Assembly (NCBI GenBank): GCA_016987375.1
Contig: PJRA01000493.1
Span: forward strand, 383,423-447,422
Reading direction: 5' to 3'
Origin: Brachionus koreanus
Lineage: Eukaryota > Rotifera > Eurotatoria > Ploima > Brachionidae
DNA: 64,000 bases
Shown: piece by piece, positions 1 to 11,547 of the stretch
Layout: the number at the start of each line of letters is the position of its first letter
Numbering within the stretch: position 1 is the stretch's first letter
Program-made: the position numbers and the translations under genes
Notes under the pieces: generated by a model
What the model was told of the DNA's origin: nothing
The model's database searches: none
Seen by the model: the letters and a program-made list of their open reading frames with translations, nothing else

Positions 1-665
1 GAACGAGAGAATAAGAGACTAGTGAAAGTTTAGCAATAAATAATCTGGATCCAAAACGATCTAAAATAACACTGGCAAGTGTGTTCGGAAGCCTCAAAAG
101 GCAACATAATATTAGGTCAAGTTCTTCATGGTATTAAATTTCGGACACAGATGGTCATTAAATTAATTTATAAAAGTCTTTTAAGATGACATTTAAAGGG
201 TAATTATTAAATTAATGCCAAAATAGAATATTTCTGTTAATTTTAATCTCACGAAACTAATGCCAAATATATTTATGCTTTTCTCGTTCGTTTGAATAAT
301 TTAATGCCAAAAAAATTAATCATGAAATAAAAATAAGAAATTGATGACAAAATATTTTATTTCCAAAAAAAAAATTATGAAAATTATGAACATTTAAATT
401 ATGCTATTCCAGTATGGTACCCATTTTAACAGAAAGATAAAAGAATTCTAGAGAATGTTCAACGAAGAGCTACTAGTTCTATTTCTGGTTTCAAAAATCT
501 AAACTATGGTCAAAGACTTAAGGCTTTAAATCTGACCAATCTAACCGAAAGGCGCTTGAGAGGTGTGTAAAGTTAAAAAAACATTGATTACGTAAGAAAT
601 CTCTATGTTAAAAGTCTAAGTAGTTTGGGTAAAAATTTGAGAGTGGATGTAGTCAAAACTCAAAC
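1..665 (+). mobile_element. Broken LINE (CR1/Jockey-like) 3' end
   Basis: This is a decayed fragment of the end of a LINE reverse transcriptase ORF. It aligns by eye with the better copy at 55890-56420: both share the run before FRTQMVIKL, the AIPEW-like motif, the ILE.VQRRAT motif and NLTERR. The copy has stops and frameshifts and is split by an AT-rich insertion at about 200-389. After about 565 only traces of the C-terminal end remain, such as LRVDVVK near 640. It runs off the left edge of the window. The family assignment rests on the conserved end of CR1/L2/Jockey-type ORF2 proteins; the exact clade is not resolved. Confidence 0.8.
191..398. mobile_element. Small AT-rich insertion in the LINE, 9-bp direct repeat flanks
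   Basis: The LINE sequence is interrupted after ACATTTAAA (191-199) and resumes after a second ACATTTAAA (390-398). The intervening 190 bp is absent from the sister copy at 56 kb. Inside it TAATGCCAAA occurs three times and TGATGACAAA once. This looks like a small non-autonomous element with a 9-bp target duplication, but no clear terminal inverted repeat is visible. An AT-rich 9-mer can recur by chance, so the boundary is moderately certain. Confidence 0.5.
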
Positions 666-1755
666 AAGCTTTATTTTTGATACAAGAAAGCCCAGCTAAT
701 TTCTCATAAAAATTTCAAATAAAAATAATAAATAATTTTTTTTAAAATTCTATTTATATGTGATAAAATTCAAGTTTCAATTTTTCAAAAAAGGGTCTAA
801 AAATTATTCGGGCGTTCTACTGTTAAAGCAAAAATAGACAAAAACTTTTATATCTATTTTTTCATATAATCTGCTATCAAATTTTACGCATTTTTTGTTT
901 TCTCATGTGTTGCAATAAATCATTATTCTTTAATAGATAAGAGAAACCAAATAAAAGATTCAAAAAGTTTGTGCAGACAAAATGTGAAGTACTGCTAAAC
1001 ATTTGCCATTTTTTAAAATTTTTCTGTAGCAATCGATTTTTGTCACAATTATAACTGAATAAAAATATTTTTAAAAAATACCTCTTATAGACTAAGGATT
1101 TTAACAGATATACAATTATTTCAGAAAATTTGGATGTGTTTTTAAAGTTTTAAGTAAAAAGCTCAATTCAATTTTAAAGTGAAATATTTTTTTTTTATTT
1201 TTTAGTTATAAAAATTAACCTGAATTTATGAATTTTAGAATCAAATCAAGTTATTTTTGTAAATTGTCCCTGCAATAACTTGGCAATTTAACAATAATAA
1301 TTTCTAAATGCATATATGGCTTTGCAGCCTTACAGTCCAAGTAATAAAAAAGAAAATTTCAAACATTTAATTTTTGTTCCAAAATTCACAAAGAACATTT
1401 TGTTTAACCAAAATTTTCTTGTTTTGGTCAAATTTTCAAGCTAAAAGCATTGGAACTTTTCAAACTTGTGTTCACTGAATTTTTCATTTTATGATTAAAA
1501 TTCTAATTTAGGAAACCATGATTAAATTTGAAAATTATTCTTATTTCAAAATTAATAAATTCTTACGAACTAACAATCTTATATTGTTAATTTAACCCTG
1601 AAACATATATATATAATTTATATTTGAAATAGTAAATTTTAAAATAATAATTTTTGAAAAAGGTGAGCCAAATAAACATAATTATAATTATTCTTTTTTA
1701 TTCTCCTATTTCCTAAAAAAGAATAAATAATTAAAATTTTTTTAATATTTTTTTT
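666..1755. other. AT-rich intergenic, nothing recognised
   Basis: No convincing coding region. A short motif, AGAAAGCCCAGCTAAT (685-700), resembles the dispersed motif also found at 20272, 48914 and 63798. Confidence 0.6.
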
Positions 1756-2484
1756 TTAAAAAACATGTAATATTTTATTAGAAGAAACATGACTTTCAGC
1801 ACGAGACTTGGCTATATCTGATAACTGTTTTATGACAAAATTTTTCTGTTCTTCATCAAAATTTTCAATCTCAGATTGCGAGCTGCCTGTTGAAACAGCA
1901 TCTTCTTTATCACTTTTGTGGCTAACTAAATCGGTCAAATCATAATCATTATCATCTTCATTAAGAAAATTGTCATATCCTTCATTCAGATCATAATCAA
2001 CTGGAGGATCTTAAATCAGAAAAACATTAGTTATAAAAATTTTAAATTAAAGGTTTTTTTTACCAGAAACATGCTTGAAACTTTTACGGAACAAAACTTG
2101 ATTGTTATACTGCGATTTGACGATGTCTGGTTGAGGTTCAGGTAAATATATTGGTCGATTAATTGTTGTTCTTGAAGAGCTCTTCAAGTCATTTTCAGGT
2201 GATTTGTTTTTAGCCATTTTGTAGTTTGAAATGCGAACATTTCCGTTCGGCAAGGAAATAAATTTTGTGTATTCGGTATCTTTAATCTTCTGAAAGCTCT
2301 CGTTAGAATTGTATTCATTTAAAGAATCGTTAAAGATGATTCTAATTTCCAGGTTTGTACCATAGTTGTTTGGTGTTAATCGGCATTCAAGAAAATCATT
2401 TCTGGGTGAAATATCAGCAGAGCTGTGATTTACTGAGGAGATTGGTATTCTATATCGTTCAAAAGAGTTTCTTGAGTTTTGCAT
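1756..2484 (-). CDS. Orphan protein, 224 aa, two exons
   Basis: Exon 1 is 2064-2484 and exon 2 is 1756-2009, joined by a 54-bp GT-AG intron in phase 1. Together they encode 224 residues from ATG at 2484 to TAA at 1756. I do not recognise the family. The N-terminal two thirds is polar and basic, with no signal peptide or membrane segment. After the junction there is an acidic stretch rich in Asp, Asn and Tyr (about residues 141-165), followed by a Ser/Glu-rich region and a C-terminal end (FVIKQLSDIAKSRAESH) that could form a helix. It lies on the same strand as the next gene, about 1.0 kb downstream of it. Splice-compatible exons without internal stops support a real gene; function is unknown. 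Confidence 0.65.
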
Positions 2485-3510
2485 TTTTTAGCCTAAAACG
2501 AAGATGCTCAAGGTAAAAATGTATTTAAGAAAAAATATATATTTAAAAAGTTTGAAATAATTTTGCAAAAACGATGGCTTTTTCTAGTAAAACATAATAT
2601 TCATGCTTAATGTTTTGGCATTGATTTAAAACTGTTGTTTTTTTTTTTGTTGCCTCAATATTTTCTAAAAACTAATAGACACCTTTATTAGTCTGAAATA
2701 ACTTTTTTAATTTCTTATGAAAATGTTAAGCATTCAAACCGATGGCAAAATATGATTAAATTTTTGAAAATGTTTTAGCTGTCAATTGAAATCTCAAGAA
2801 AATATTTTTTGCTTTTTTTTTTTTTTAAAAATCAAATAAATACTTTTTTAGTTACTTAAAACAAACTTAATTTTGGAGGTTGACTAAAATTACCTTGAAC
2901 GAGATTTAAAACTAGTTAAATTTAAGACATAAATAAAAATTGAATAAGTTGATTTTAAGGGCTACTCTTTTTTTAAAATATATTTATCGAGTATAATTTT
3001 TTAATCATTATGTGAAATTTATAGGTATCAAGTTTGATATAAAAAAATACAGCTTCTTAAGTTTATTAAAAAAAATAGTACTAGAAAAAAAATCAGATAA
3101 AATTTTAAATTAATCATTTTAATGGAAAAGTTTTTTATTTAAGAATTTAAGAATCTATTCAAAAGTAATTATAGTTGCTTTAAAAAGAAAATTTAAAATT
3201 AACTATGGGATTAATTTCATATGTTTTAAAGAACAGAAATTGATTTTCCAATAAATGTTTAAAAAGTAATTTAATATTTTTTAAAAAATTTTTGTTCTAA
3301 CATCACTAATCTTAATAAATGAGTTCGAGTTAGCCGATTTTTTTTTTATTTTTTAAAAAATTTAAAAATAATTAATTTTAAATGACCGACTTTATGTCTC
3401 ATTCTTTATATTTTTGGCCAATTCCCAAAGCAAATCAAATTTTCTTGTCAAAAATTTTATTTTAAAAAAAAAAAATTTTTTTTTTATTTAAAAAATATTT
3501 CTCTTTTAAA
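2485..3510. other. AT-rich intergenic, nothing recognised
   Basis: Homopolymer-rich spacer between two minus-strand genes. It must hold the 3' UTR of the gene at 3511-4562 and the promoter of the one at 1756-2484, but no site is distinctive. Confidence 0.5.
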
Positions 3511-4562
3511 CTACATGTAAGGAAGTCTATGGTGTTTCAAACCAGGATGCCAATCCGGATGAATAAGAAAATCACCTCGAAACGGTCTTAAAAGAAAATC
3601 TCAATTTTTTTCTTCCTTAAAAAAATTTCTTAATACTTTCTTGGATTATTAAAAGGTATGCCATGATCTCCAGTCTTATATTTTTCTTTATACATTCTTG
3701 TATCTTCATACAAATAAGGATTAGTTTGATTTGATTGTAGTTGCAAAAATCTGTTTGTTTTTGGTCTTGGCTTGAGATCCAAATTAGTTTCTGATCTAAA
3801 TAGCTTTTCAATTAATAGAAAAAGTTTATTTTAAAATAAATTTTATAGACTACTTTGTTTCGGTCAGTTTGAAAGTGACTGATCACATTTCTACTTGAAT
3901 TTACTTCAACATTGTTAGATTCTGTGTCTACGCCCAAATTTTTCAGTTTGTTTTCTTCAAATTCAGCCTCTGATTTTGTTAATGAATTTAGGTATTGCTT
4001 AATAAGTAATCTTAAAAAAAATTTATTTGTTTTTTAGAAATATTTACATTAGCATTTGGATAAACTCGTACAGAAGGAGCCCTAGTTCTATTATTTATTG
4101 AGCTTACAAATTCAACATCTAAAAAATAAATGAAATTTTTAGATGACTTTCATTTGAATTACCTTCATTTGTTTCATTTTGGACTTCTTCTGGTGCGTTG
4201 AAATAGCCTGGTAAATTTTTTAGACGAGAAGACAAAAAAACGCTTAAATAGTTATAAAAATAAAGAAGCCAATGTAAAAAAAAACTAAAAGTTTACAAGC
4301 TTGGATGAGGATTGTTTCGTCTAGTTGGTGAACTAGGTCGCAACTCGGCTCTTTCCTTTATCTGTGGTTCATTGAAATACCATCCATAAGTGGTCAATGA
4401 ATTGTCCTTTAATGACCAAACATCTCTTGATCTTGACTTAATATCCTCAAGTTCCTGTTTGTCAAAAATAGGCCTTCTTGGATGTCCTGTCGGATTTTGA
4501 ATGGCTGAGTTTAATCGTGAAACTATATTCTTATAGCCCGGATTAGCATGTGCAGTTGTCAT
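3511..4562 (-). CDS. Small basic protein, possibly axonemal, 267 aa, six exons
   Basis: Exons on the minus strand: 4562-4297, 4242-4163, 4118-4048, 3997-3854, 3803-3637 and 3586-3511. Introns are about 45-55 bp and all phases agree, giving 267 residues. Visible motifs include TTYGWYF and ERAELRPSSPTRRNNPHPS (about residues 57-88), then FLSSRLKNLPGYFNAPEE just after intron 1, and a C-terminal end with RPFRGDFLIHPDWHPG. There is no signal peptide or membrane segment. Short Pro/Arg/Tyr-rich motifs of this kind (NNPHPS, FLIHPDW) resemble small ciliary microtubule inner proteins of animals. That link is my inference from style and I could not assign a specific orthologue. The last two exons are short and were recovered from the conserved-looking end and matching phases. 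Confidence 0.7.
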
Positions 4563-6443
4563 TTCCTTATGGATCTATAAAGCTTTTTTTATAAGCATAA
4601 ATTTTTTATATAGAAAATTATTTTCCTAAAAAAGAAAAGACTTCAAAACAACAAGTAAATCTTATATCTAACATTGCCATGGAAATTTTTGTGTGTTCAA
4701 TCGGATTTATTGTTATATAAAAGCAAAATTATACTTGGCTTAAAGTATTCAATTTAAGCTATTACTAGTTTTTATAATTGAGTTAAAACATTCAAGTGTA
4801 GTCAATTAAAAAAATTTCAATTGTTTATTTTAAGGTTTACTAAAATTTGCTTAAGAAAACTTAAAAATTTTCAAAGATTAAATTTGAAAACAATGGAAAA
4901 TCGGAAAGAGAACCTAAATGTTGATTTAATTGATTTATAAATTATAAAATTTTTGTTTTATGCTTTAAAAATATTCTTTTTGAAACTATAAGGGTGAGTC
5001 AGAAAATTTTGGATTTTTTTTAACGAGTAAACTATTTTTTTTAAGCCAAAAATTTTGCTTTTGTTCACTTGAATCGTCATTTGATGAGTTGCTGTTCTTG
5101 CTGATAGGCCGTTTTTTCTAATACTGTCGTAACAGTATTAAAATTTCAAAATTTTAATTAAAGTTTTCATTTTTTAGAGTTTTAAAATTAAATAAACAAA
5201 AATTAGACATATCATTTTGAAGTATTTTCTATTCTGTTCATTTAAACAATGTCTTGTCTTAAAGTCGTTTAAAGACTGTGAAGGATTATAATAAATAAAT
5301 GTCAATTCAAAGCTCTTTACAAAATTACTCAAAAAAATTTGAAATTTTTAGCTTAAGACAAAAATATTGACTTCAAAAAATTATCAAAAGGAAAATGTTA
5401 TTAAAATCCTTAAAATCAAAAAGTTTTTAGGCCAAAAATTGTTAATTAAATTAATAATTTTAAAATTTACATAATTAAATTAAGTTAATTTAGATTTTTT
5501 TTCCTGAATTGAAATTAATCTTTTTTTTTAGTTTTTGCGCAGAGACTTCACAAATTCGTTTAAATAAAAAATAAAAATAGTTTAATTGTTAAATTGCTTT
5601 TTTATTATTTTTAATCTAATATAATTTAAATTATATGAATGTGAAATTATTTTTCAGTATAAATAACGGGTAAATTTTGCAAAATTAATAAAATATTATT
5701 TCAGAGGTTATTTAGTTCCCCCAAATACCATACACTCCATGAAGCATTGAATGAATTTTTCATAAAAAAGATAAAAGTTGCCAAATCTTTTAAAAACTGA
5801 CTCAGACCATCATATTTGAACGATTATGACCACACTTCTAAAAAAAAAAACAGAAATTATAGAATTTCACATGAAAGAAGTAGAATGAGTTCAACAAGAA
5901 ATCGATTCAATTTAAATAAAATAGTTTTTTATTTCTCTATAAAAAACTAATTTCTAATTTTCGTAAATTAATTATAATTATTTTAATAAAAAATAAATAA
6001 ATGAAGATTATCAATTAAAATTTCCAAAATTTTTAATAAGATCATGTGGACTAAAAAGAAAGCGGTGCCATTGGTAACTGCCCTCGGAAAAAAATTTCTA
6101 AATTAATTTTTAAATAAATAAATGAAAAATCAAAAGATGGCGGGATGTCAATTTTATAATTTTTCGCTTTTATGATAATTTTTTTTTCAAAACTTTATTT
6201 TATATTCAAATTTAAAACAAAATAAAATTAAAAATTTTAAAATTTAACTTTAAAAAGAAAATTTTTATTGTAAAAAAAATATATATGTAAAAAACAAGAG
6301 GTGTCAAATTTAGTCATTATTTTGGATTTTAGTGTATAAAAACCTTACTTTTTATTTTGAATTTGAATATTTATTGAATTGAATTTGAATAATTTGAAAT
6401 TTTTATTTTGAATATTTTGATTAAAAAATAAAATTTATAAAAA
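4563..6443. other. AT-rich intergenic with a possible mariner-like end
   Basis: Mostly homopolymer-rich DNA. At about 4990, AAGGGTGAGTCAGAAAATTT resembles the end of the mariner relic at 23922 (AAAGGTGAGTCAAAAATTTT). Immediately beside it on the minus strand (5120-4990) is a short open stretch reading KNSNSSNDDSSEQKQNFW before a stop. Neither is enough to call a gene. Confidence 0.35.
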
Positions 6444-7240
6444 ATGTCAAAAAGACTAACAGGTCTAAAGGCTCATGAACAATTTCGCTAGGATGACGAT
6501 TCTTAATCAATTACTTCTGATCAAAATGACTATGATAATTTGAAAAGTGATAACTTTGGTGATGACTCAAAATAGATATTGATGATTCGATTAATGAATT
6601 GGACTTGATAAAAGAAGTGATAATGAGGAAGGGATTCATGCCAAAATTTCTAATTGATAGATAGCTTCTGATCCAAATTTAGATCGAATTATTAAAGATG
6701 GAACAATTTTGAAAAAATAAAAATGGTGATGAATTGAGTACAAGAAAATAAAATTAAAAAAAATTGAACCTACAAGCTATGCAACTAGATATGTTGATGA
6801 TACCAAGTTTTCAGAATTTTAACAATTTTCAATATTTCGATGACCAATCTTAAACTAAATTGTACAAATACAAATGCTAAAAATTATAGCTCAAACTTAT
6901 GTTTTGAAAAAAAAAGACACTTTTGCTTTTATAAATGTGCTTTTTTCTTCTTCCATCAAAAATGGCCATTTGTTCATCCGATATATGCAAAAAAAGTCAG
7001 ATAAGCTCGCTATAAATTATGGATACTAACTGATGTTGAGCTGTTTTCCATATCTCGTTAATGATTTGGATCGTCTAAATGAAAAACTTCTTGGTGAATA
7101 TGTAGTGGAAAAGTTAATGGTTCCATGTAAGAATAGATAGTAATCATTTTTTTGCACTTCATTAGGATCACTCTAAACTCTAATTAAACAAAAAACAACA
7201 TTTGTTGGAACCATACATAAATACAAAAGAAAAAAACCTT
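6444..7240 (+). pseudogene. Decayed piggyBac-like transposase
   Basis: The segment starts with ATG and reads MSKRLTGLKAHEQF before the first stop, followed by an acidic Asp/Asn/Ser-rich stretch across several stops, as in piggyBac transposase N-termini. Further on are fragments matching the DDE region in order: LGEYVVEKLMVP (about 7094-7130) and TFVGTIHKYKRKKPS (about 7200-7245), which resemble the LG..VV..L and GT.R.N...P motifs of the family. Many stops and frameshifts show it is dead. Large parts of the usual ~550-residue protein are missing. No flanking TTAA inverted repeats were found for this copy, but TTAA-flanked elements occur at 20590-21168. Confidence 0.5.
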
Positions 7241-7729
7241 CGATTGTGTCTACGAAACAAAATTTACACTAAGAAAATGTATTCTTAAAATTTTTTAATA
7301 AAATTTTTTTTTCCTAATTATTTTTAGATTTAAATAATCAAATTAATTTTAGAAAAATTTTTTTAAAAAAAAATTTTATTTTATCAAAAAGTTAAATTTA
7401 TTTTTTGTTTTGAGGTGTTTTAAATCATAATTTTTTTCATATTTCTTTTTGGTCGAACGATTTATGTCATAATTTTCCAATTGTTTCTTAATCTTCACAT
7501 CTTGAAAATGTTAAATCAATGGTCGAAGTTTTTTAATTAAAATAAGACATGCAAAAACAACTCTATTTTTTTAATTAATTTTTTTAGATGTAAGAAAGAA
7601 GTGCGTCGAGTGGCTAGTTTTTGAAAATTAAAGAAGCTTTATACCAAATGTTTTATTGAGCAAAATCTATAAATAGTTGATTCATTTATAAGGTTTGCCA
7701 TCATTTAGAAAATTATTTAATATTAAGAT
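7241..7729. other. Spacer upstream of the chitinase gene
   Basis: AT-rich. A short run near 7588-7625 reading CKKEVRRVASF could be the remnant of the Cys-rich C-terminus of the piggyBac-like relic. The chitinase promoter must lie here, but no clear TATA or initiator element stands out from the AT background. Confidence 0.35.
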
Positions 7730-10351
7730 ATGTCAATAAATATCTCAATTCTTTTGCTTATGATAAGTATCATTGGCTGCATGGCTGAATACAAAAAAAT
7801 TTGGTAAATTAAATGAAAAAATTAGTTCAATTTACATCTTTAATTTGACACAAAATTTCAAGCTATTTCACAAATTGGGCACAATTTCGGCCAACTGGTA
7901 CAGAATTTCTTCCAGAAGACATCAATCCAAGACTTTGTACTCATGTAATATACGCTTTTGCTAAAATTGAAAATTTCACTCTGGCTAATACTGAACCGAA
8001 CGATGTTGGCATTGATAATGGACCAGGCTTATATGAGAGAATAATGGTTCTAAAACTTATTAATCCATCGCTTAAAATAATGCTTGGAGTTGGTGGTTGG
8101 GCTCATGGAACTAGTGGATTTGAAACTGGTAAATAAAAATTATTCTTTAGAATTTCTATGTTTAAAAAAAAAGCACTGATAAATACAAAATTTAACAAAA
8201 AAAAAGCATATTGAATCAAGTCTAAGAATCCCCGAAAAATTTTGCATAACGATTTTTTGTTTTTTGTTCCAAAATTGACAATTGTTTTTAGTTTTGTTTT
8301 ATTTATCAAAATTGCAAAATTCCCAATGCCAAAAAAAAAGCGAATTTTTTTCTTAAATAAAGCCTAAAAAATTTGTCTAATTAATTAAAAAATTTATTCA
8401 AAAAAATGTTCATTTTAGCTTTTTTTCAGTTTTTTGAACGATTTTTTTTTAAATCAACTTTAAAAATATTACTAAATTTTAAATGATTTTAAATCATAAA
8501 AATGAAGTATTTCAGCAATAAATGCTTATCTTATTTTTAAAGTTATTCGAACTGATGAAATTATGGAAAAATTTGCGAAAAATTCAGTTAAATTTTTGAG
8601 AAAATGGAAATTCGATGGACTTGGTATTTTAAAATTAACTTTAAATAATAGAAAGAATTTATTTTATTTTTAACTAGATGTTGACTGGGAATACCCGATT
8701 GTAAAAAAAAATCAATTCACTAAATTAATCGAGGTAATCAATTTTCAGATTTTTAAATTTTAAAATTTTAATTCTAGAAAATTTATTTTTTAAATAAAAT
8801 ATAAAAACTTCTAAAGGAATTGAGAATTGCATTCGATACCGATTTGTTATCTAGTGGAAATCGTCTTCAATTGTCCATAGCTGTTTCTGCTGGTCAAGCT
8901 ACAATAGACATGTCTTACGATATTGAAAAAATAAGCCAATACGTTGATTTTGTTAATTTGGTGTCCTATGATGTAAATTTAATAGCTCAATGCAACTAAT
9001 TCTAACTTGTAACATTTAGTTTCATGAATCTTGGAGTACCCATACTGGATTTCATTCACCTTTATACCCCCAAAAACTTGATGCAAATAATACACGAAAT
9101 GTGGTAAAAAATAGTTTAAAATAAGTTAAAAAAAGTTATATTTAATTTTTAAAAATAAGCAATGGGCCGTAAATTATTGGATTAAAAAAGGATGTCCAAG
9201 AAAAAAATTGATTTTAGGTCTTCCTTTTTATGGCAGAGGATTTACATTAAAAAACTCTAAGCTTAGTCAAATCGGATCTCCTTCTAAGGGAATTTCTAAG
9301 CCGGGTCAATACACTAAAGAAGCAGGAGTTCTGTCCTATTTTGAGGTTTAATTTCAAAAGAAAAATTAGAGTAAAATTTCTTAAGCATTTAATCTTAGAT
9401 TTGCCAAATAGTTCGAGAAAATAATCTAATAGAGAACATTCATCCAGAATACAAACAGATAGGCTTAAGGTTTGGTGACCAATGGATCGGTTATGACAAT
9501 GAAGAATCAATAGGCCTAAAGGCTAATTTCATTAGAGAAAATTGTCTTGGAGGAGCCATGATTTGGACTGTTAAGTGGAAAAATCAAATTAATTAAATAT
9601 TTAATTCTTTTTGAAATTAAGGTAGACTTTGATGATTTTAAAGGAAATTTCTGTAACAAAGGCACTTATCCTTTGTTAAAAACAGTAAATAGAATATTAA
9701 CTGGTGCACAATGTACTTACCATCAAACAACTAAATCGGTTAGCACGACATCAATTTTAAGTTCTCAAACAACTATACCTACCTCAATTAAAATTCAAAA
9801 CTCAAAAACTACAGTTAGTTTGCAGCCAAAAGGTAAATTTAAAAATAGTTAAATTTATTTTTAATTTATTTTGAAAGACTCGTGCTCTGCTGGTGGATTA
9901 TTAAGCAGTTCAAATGGGTGCGAATATTTTAGAGTTTGCATTAAAGGTTTTTCATCATCAGTAGCCACTCTTAAATGTCCAGACAGCCATTGGTTTCAAA
10001 CCAGTTCTCAATCTTGCACCAGGCTTAAACCAGTATTTCTATTTTCGATAAGACTAATTAAAACAAAATCAAAAAAAAATAATTCTTTTTTAGAATAATT
10101 GTGCTGATCAATTTGAGACCTCAACTATCATTACAAAATTACCAGAAAAATCAGTTCCTCCTACAAAGCTGACCAAAAAATTTTCATGTCCTCTATCATC
10201 TGGCCTATTTGTAAATATCAAAGATCGAAGAAAGTTTTGGCACTGTTCAAATTTTATTCCCTTTGAAAAAGAGTGTCCAGCAAATCTCTATTTTAATGAA
10301 AGAATAAAAATATGTGATCATCTCAATCCAAGTGTGGCACGATCTTTTTAA
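7730..10351 (+). CDS. Secreted GH18 chitinase with two CBM14 modules, 574 aa
   Basis: Eleven exons: 7730-7803, 7863-8128, 8516-8623, 8678-8733, 8817-8972, 9020-9103, 9160-9345, 9399-9569, 9622-9832, 9878-10032, 10094-10351. The product should hydrolyse beta-1,4 N-acetylglucosamine links of chitin outside the cell. Residues 1-20 form a hydrophobic signal peptide. The catalytic barrel starts at CYFTNWAQFRPTG and shows LGVGGW, the active-site motif FDGLDVDWEYP (catalytic Glu154), LVSYDF, GLPFYGRGF and GGAMIWTVDFDDF. A Thr/Ser-rich linker follows, then two Cys-rich peritrophin-A (CBM14) modules, one in exon 10 and a more divergent one in exon 11. The intron after exon 3 cuts the active-site motif. 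All key residues are present, so it looks functional. AATAAA at 10418-10423 is a plausible poly(A) signal. Confidence 0.95.
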
Positions 10352-11547
10352 ATAGTATGTTTAAAAGACAAGAGGAAAAAATAATTTTATTTGCTTATAA
10401 TTATTTATATTGGTGATAATAAAAAAAAAAATTTTAAATTCCAATTTTTTTATTCAAGTAATAATTTATTTAATTTGAGAAAATAGATTTTTTTCCAAAT
10501 ATAGAATTTTATACTTGTCTAAAAACATTAAGTTCCATTAATTTGGTGTGAATGCTTTTAAAAATTTACAATTGGCAAAGATTTGTTTATGTTTTTTTAA
10601 ATAAAAACAAACTAGGTTTTTAATTTATTCGCAAAAGTGATTAAACCAAATGTTTGCTAATAACCAAGGTGGCAAAATATTTGATTTGAAAAAAAAATTA
10701 TTGTAGAAAATAATTCAAGATTTTTATCGTCAGTAATTTTGAATTTAGTAAGAAAACCAAGAATTTTTATTTCTAAGACAAACAAAAGCCTAAAATAAAA
10801 TTATAATAATTTAGAATATTTTTAATAGATTTTCAAGCGAGCTTATTTTAATTTGATGTGTTTAAATTTTAATTTTGGAAAAAAAAATCAATTTTCGTTT
10901 TGAATTAAAATTTTAAAATATCATTCTAACAATGTTTGCATCATCATCAATTTTGCATCATAAATGAAATTTCTATTGTTTAATTTTTTAATTCAATAGA
11001 ACAGCATAGGTCTTTGATCGCGCGATTTAAGTTTTTTAATTAGGTTTAAAATTATTTTTTCTTTTTAATATTTGTTTACAGCAACCCAAGGTAAACTTAT
11101 TATTTAAAAAAGATTTTAATAACCAAACTCATTTCAAACCAGAAAAAGTAATTTTATTCTAAATTATCCCATAACTAGTCAAAAAAAAATTTTCTTCTGT
11201 CATAACAACCTCAAGTTAAATTATTAATTTTAATACGCATTTAATATCTAGATAAAATCTAAAAGAGCTAAAGTAATATAAGTTTTGAAAATAATCTGAT
11301 ATGATAATTCACTGTTTGCATACAAATTAAGTGTCAATTAAAACAAAAAAAAACACTTTCAATCTAAGCATATTTTAAATTCATGGCATCTAAAATAACA
11401 AGGCAATTCCAAATTGAATTTTAGCTATTTTTTTATCTGGTAAATGCGCAAAAATTAATAAAGATTATATTTTTAATTTAGAAATATTTATATTATTCAA
11501 GATATTAATGGATAATTTATTAATTTAATTTATAATAAAATTAAACA
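10352..11547. other. AT-rich intergenic
   Basis: Holds the chitinase 3' UTR (AATAAA at 10418) and the promoter of the next gene. No other feature was seen. Confidence 0.6.
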
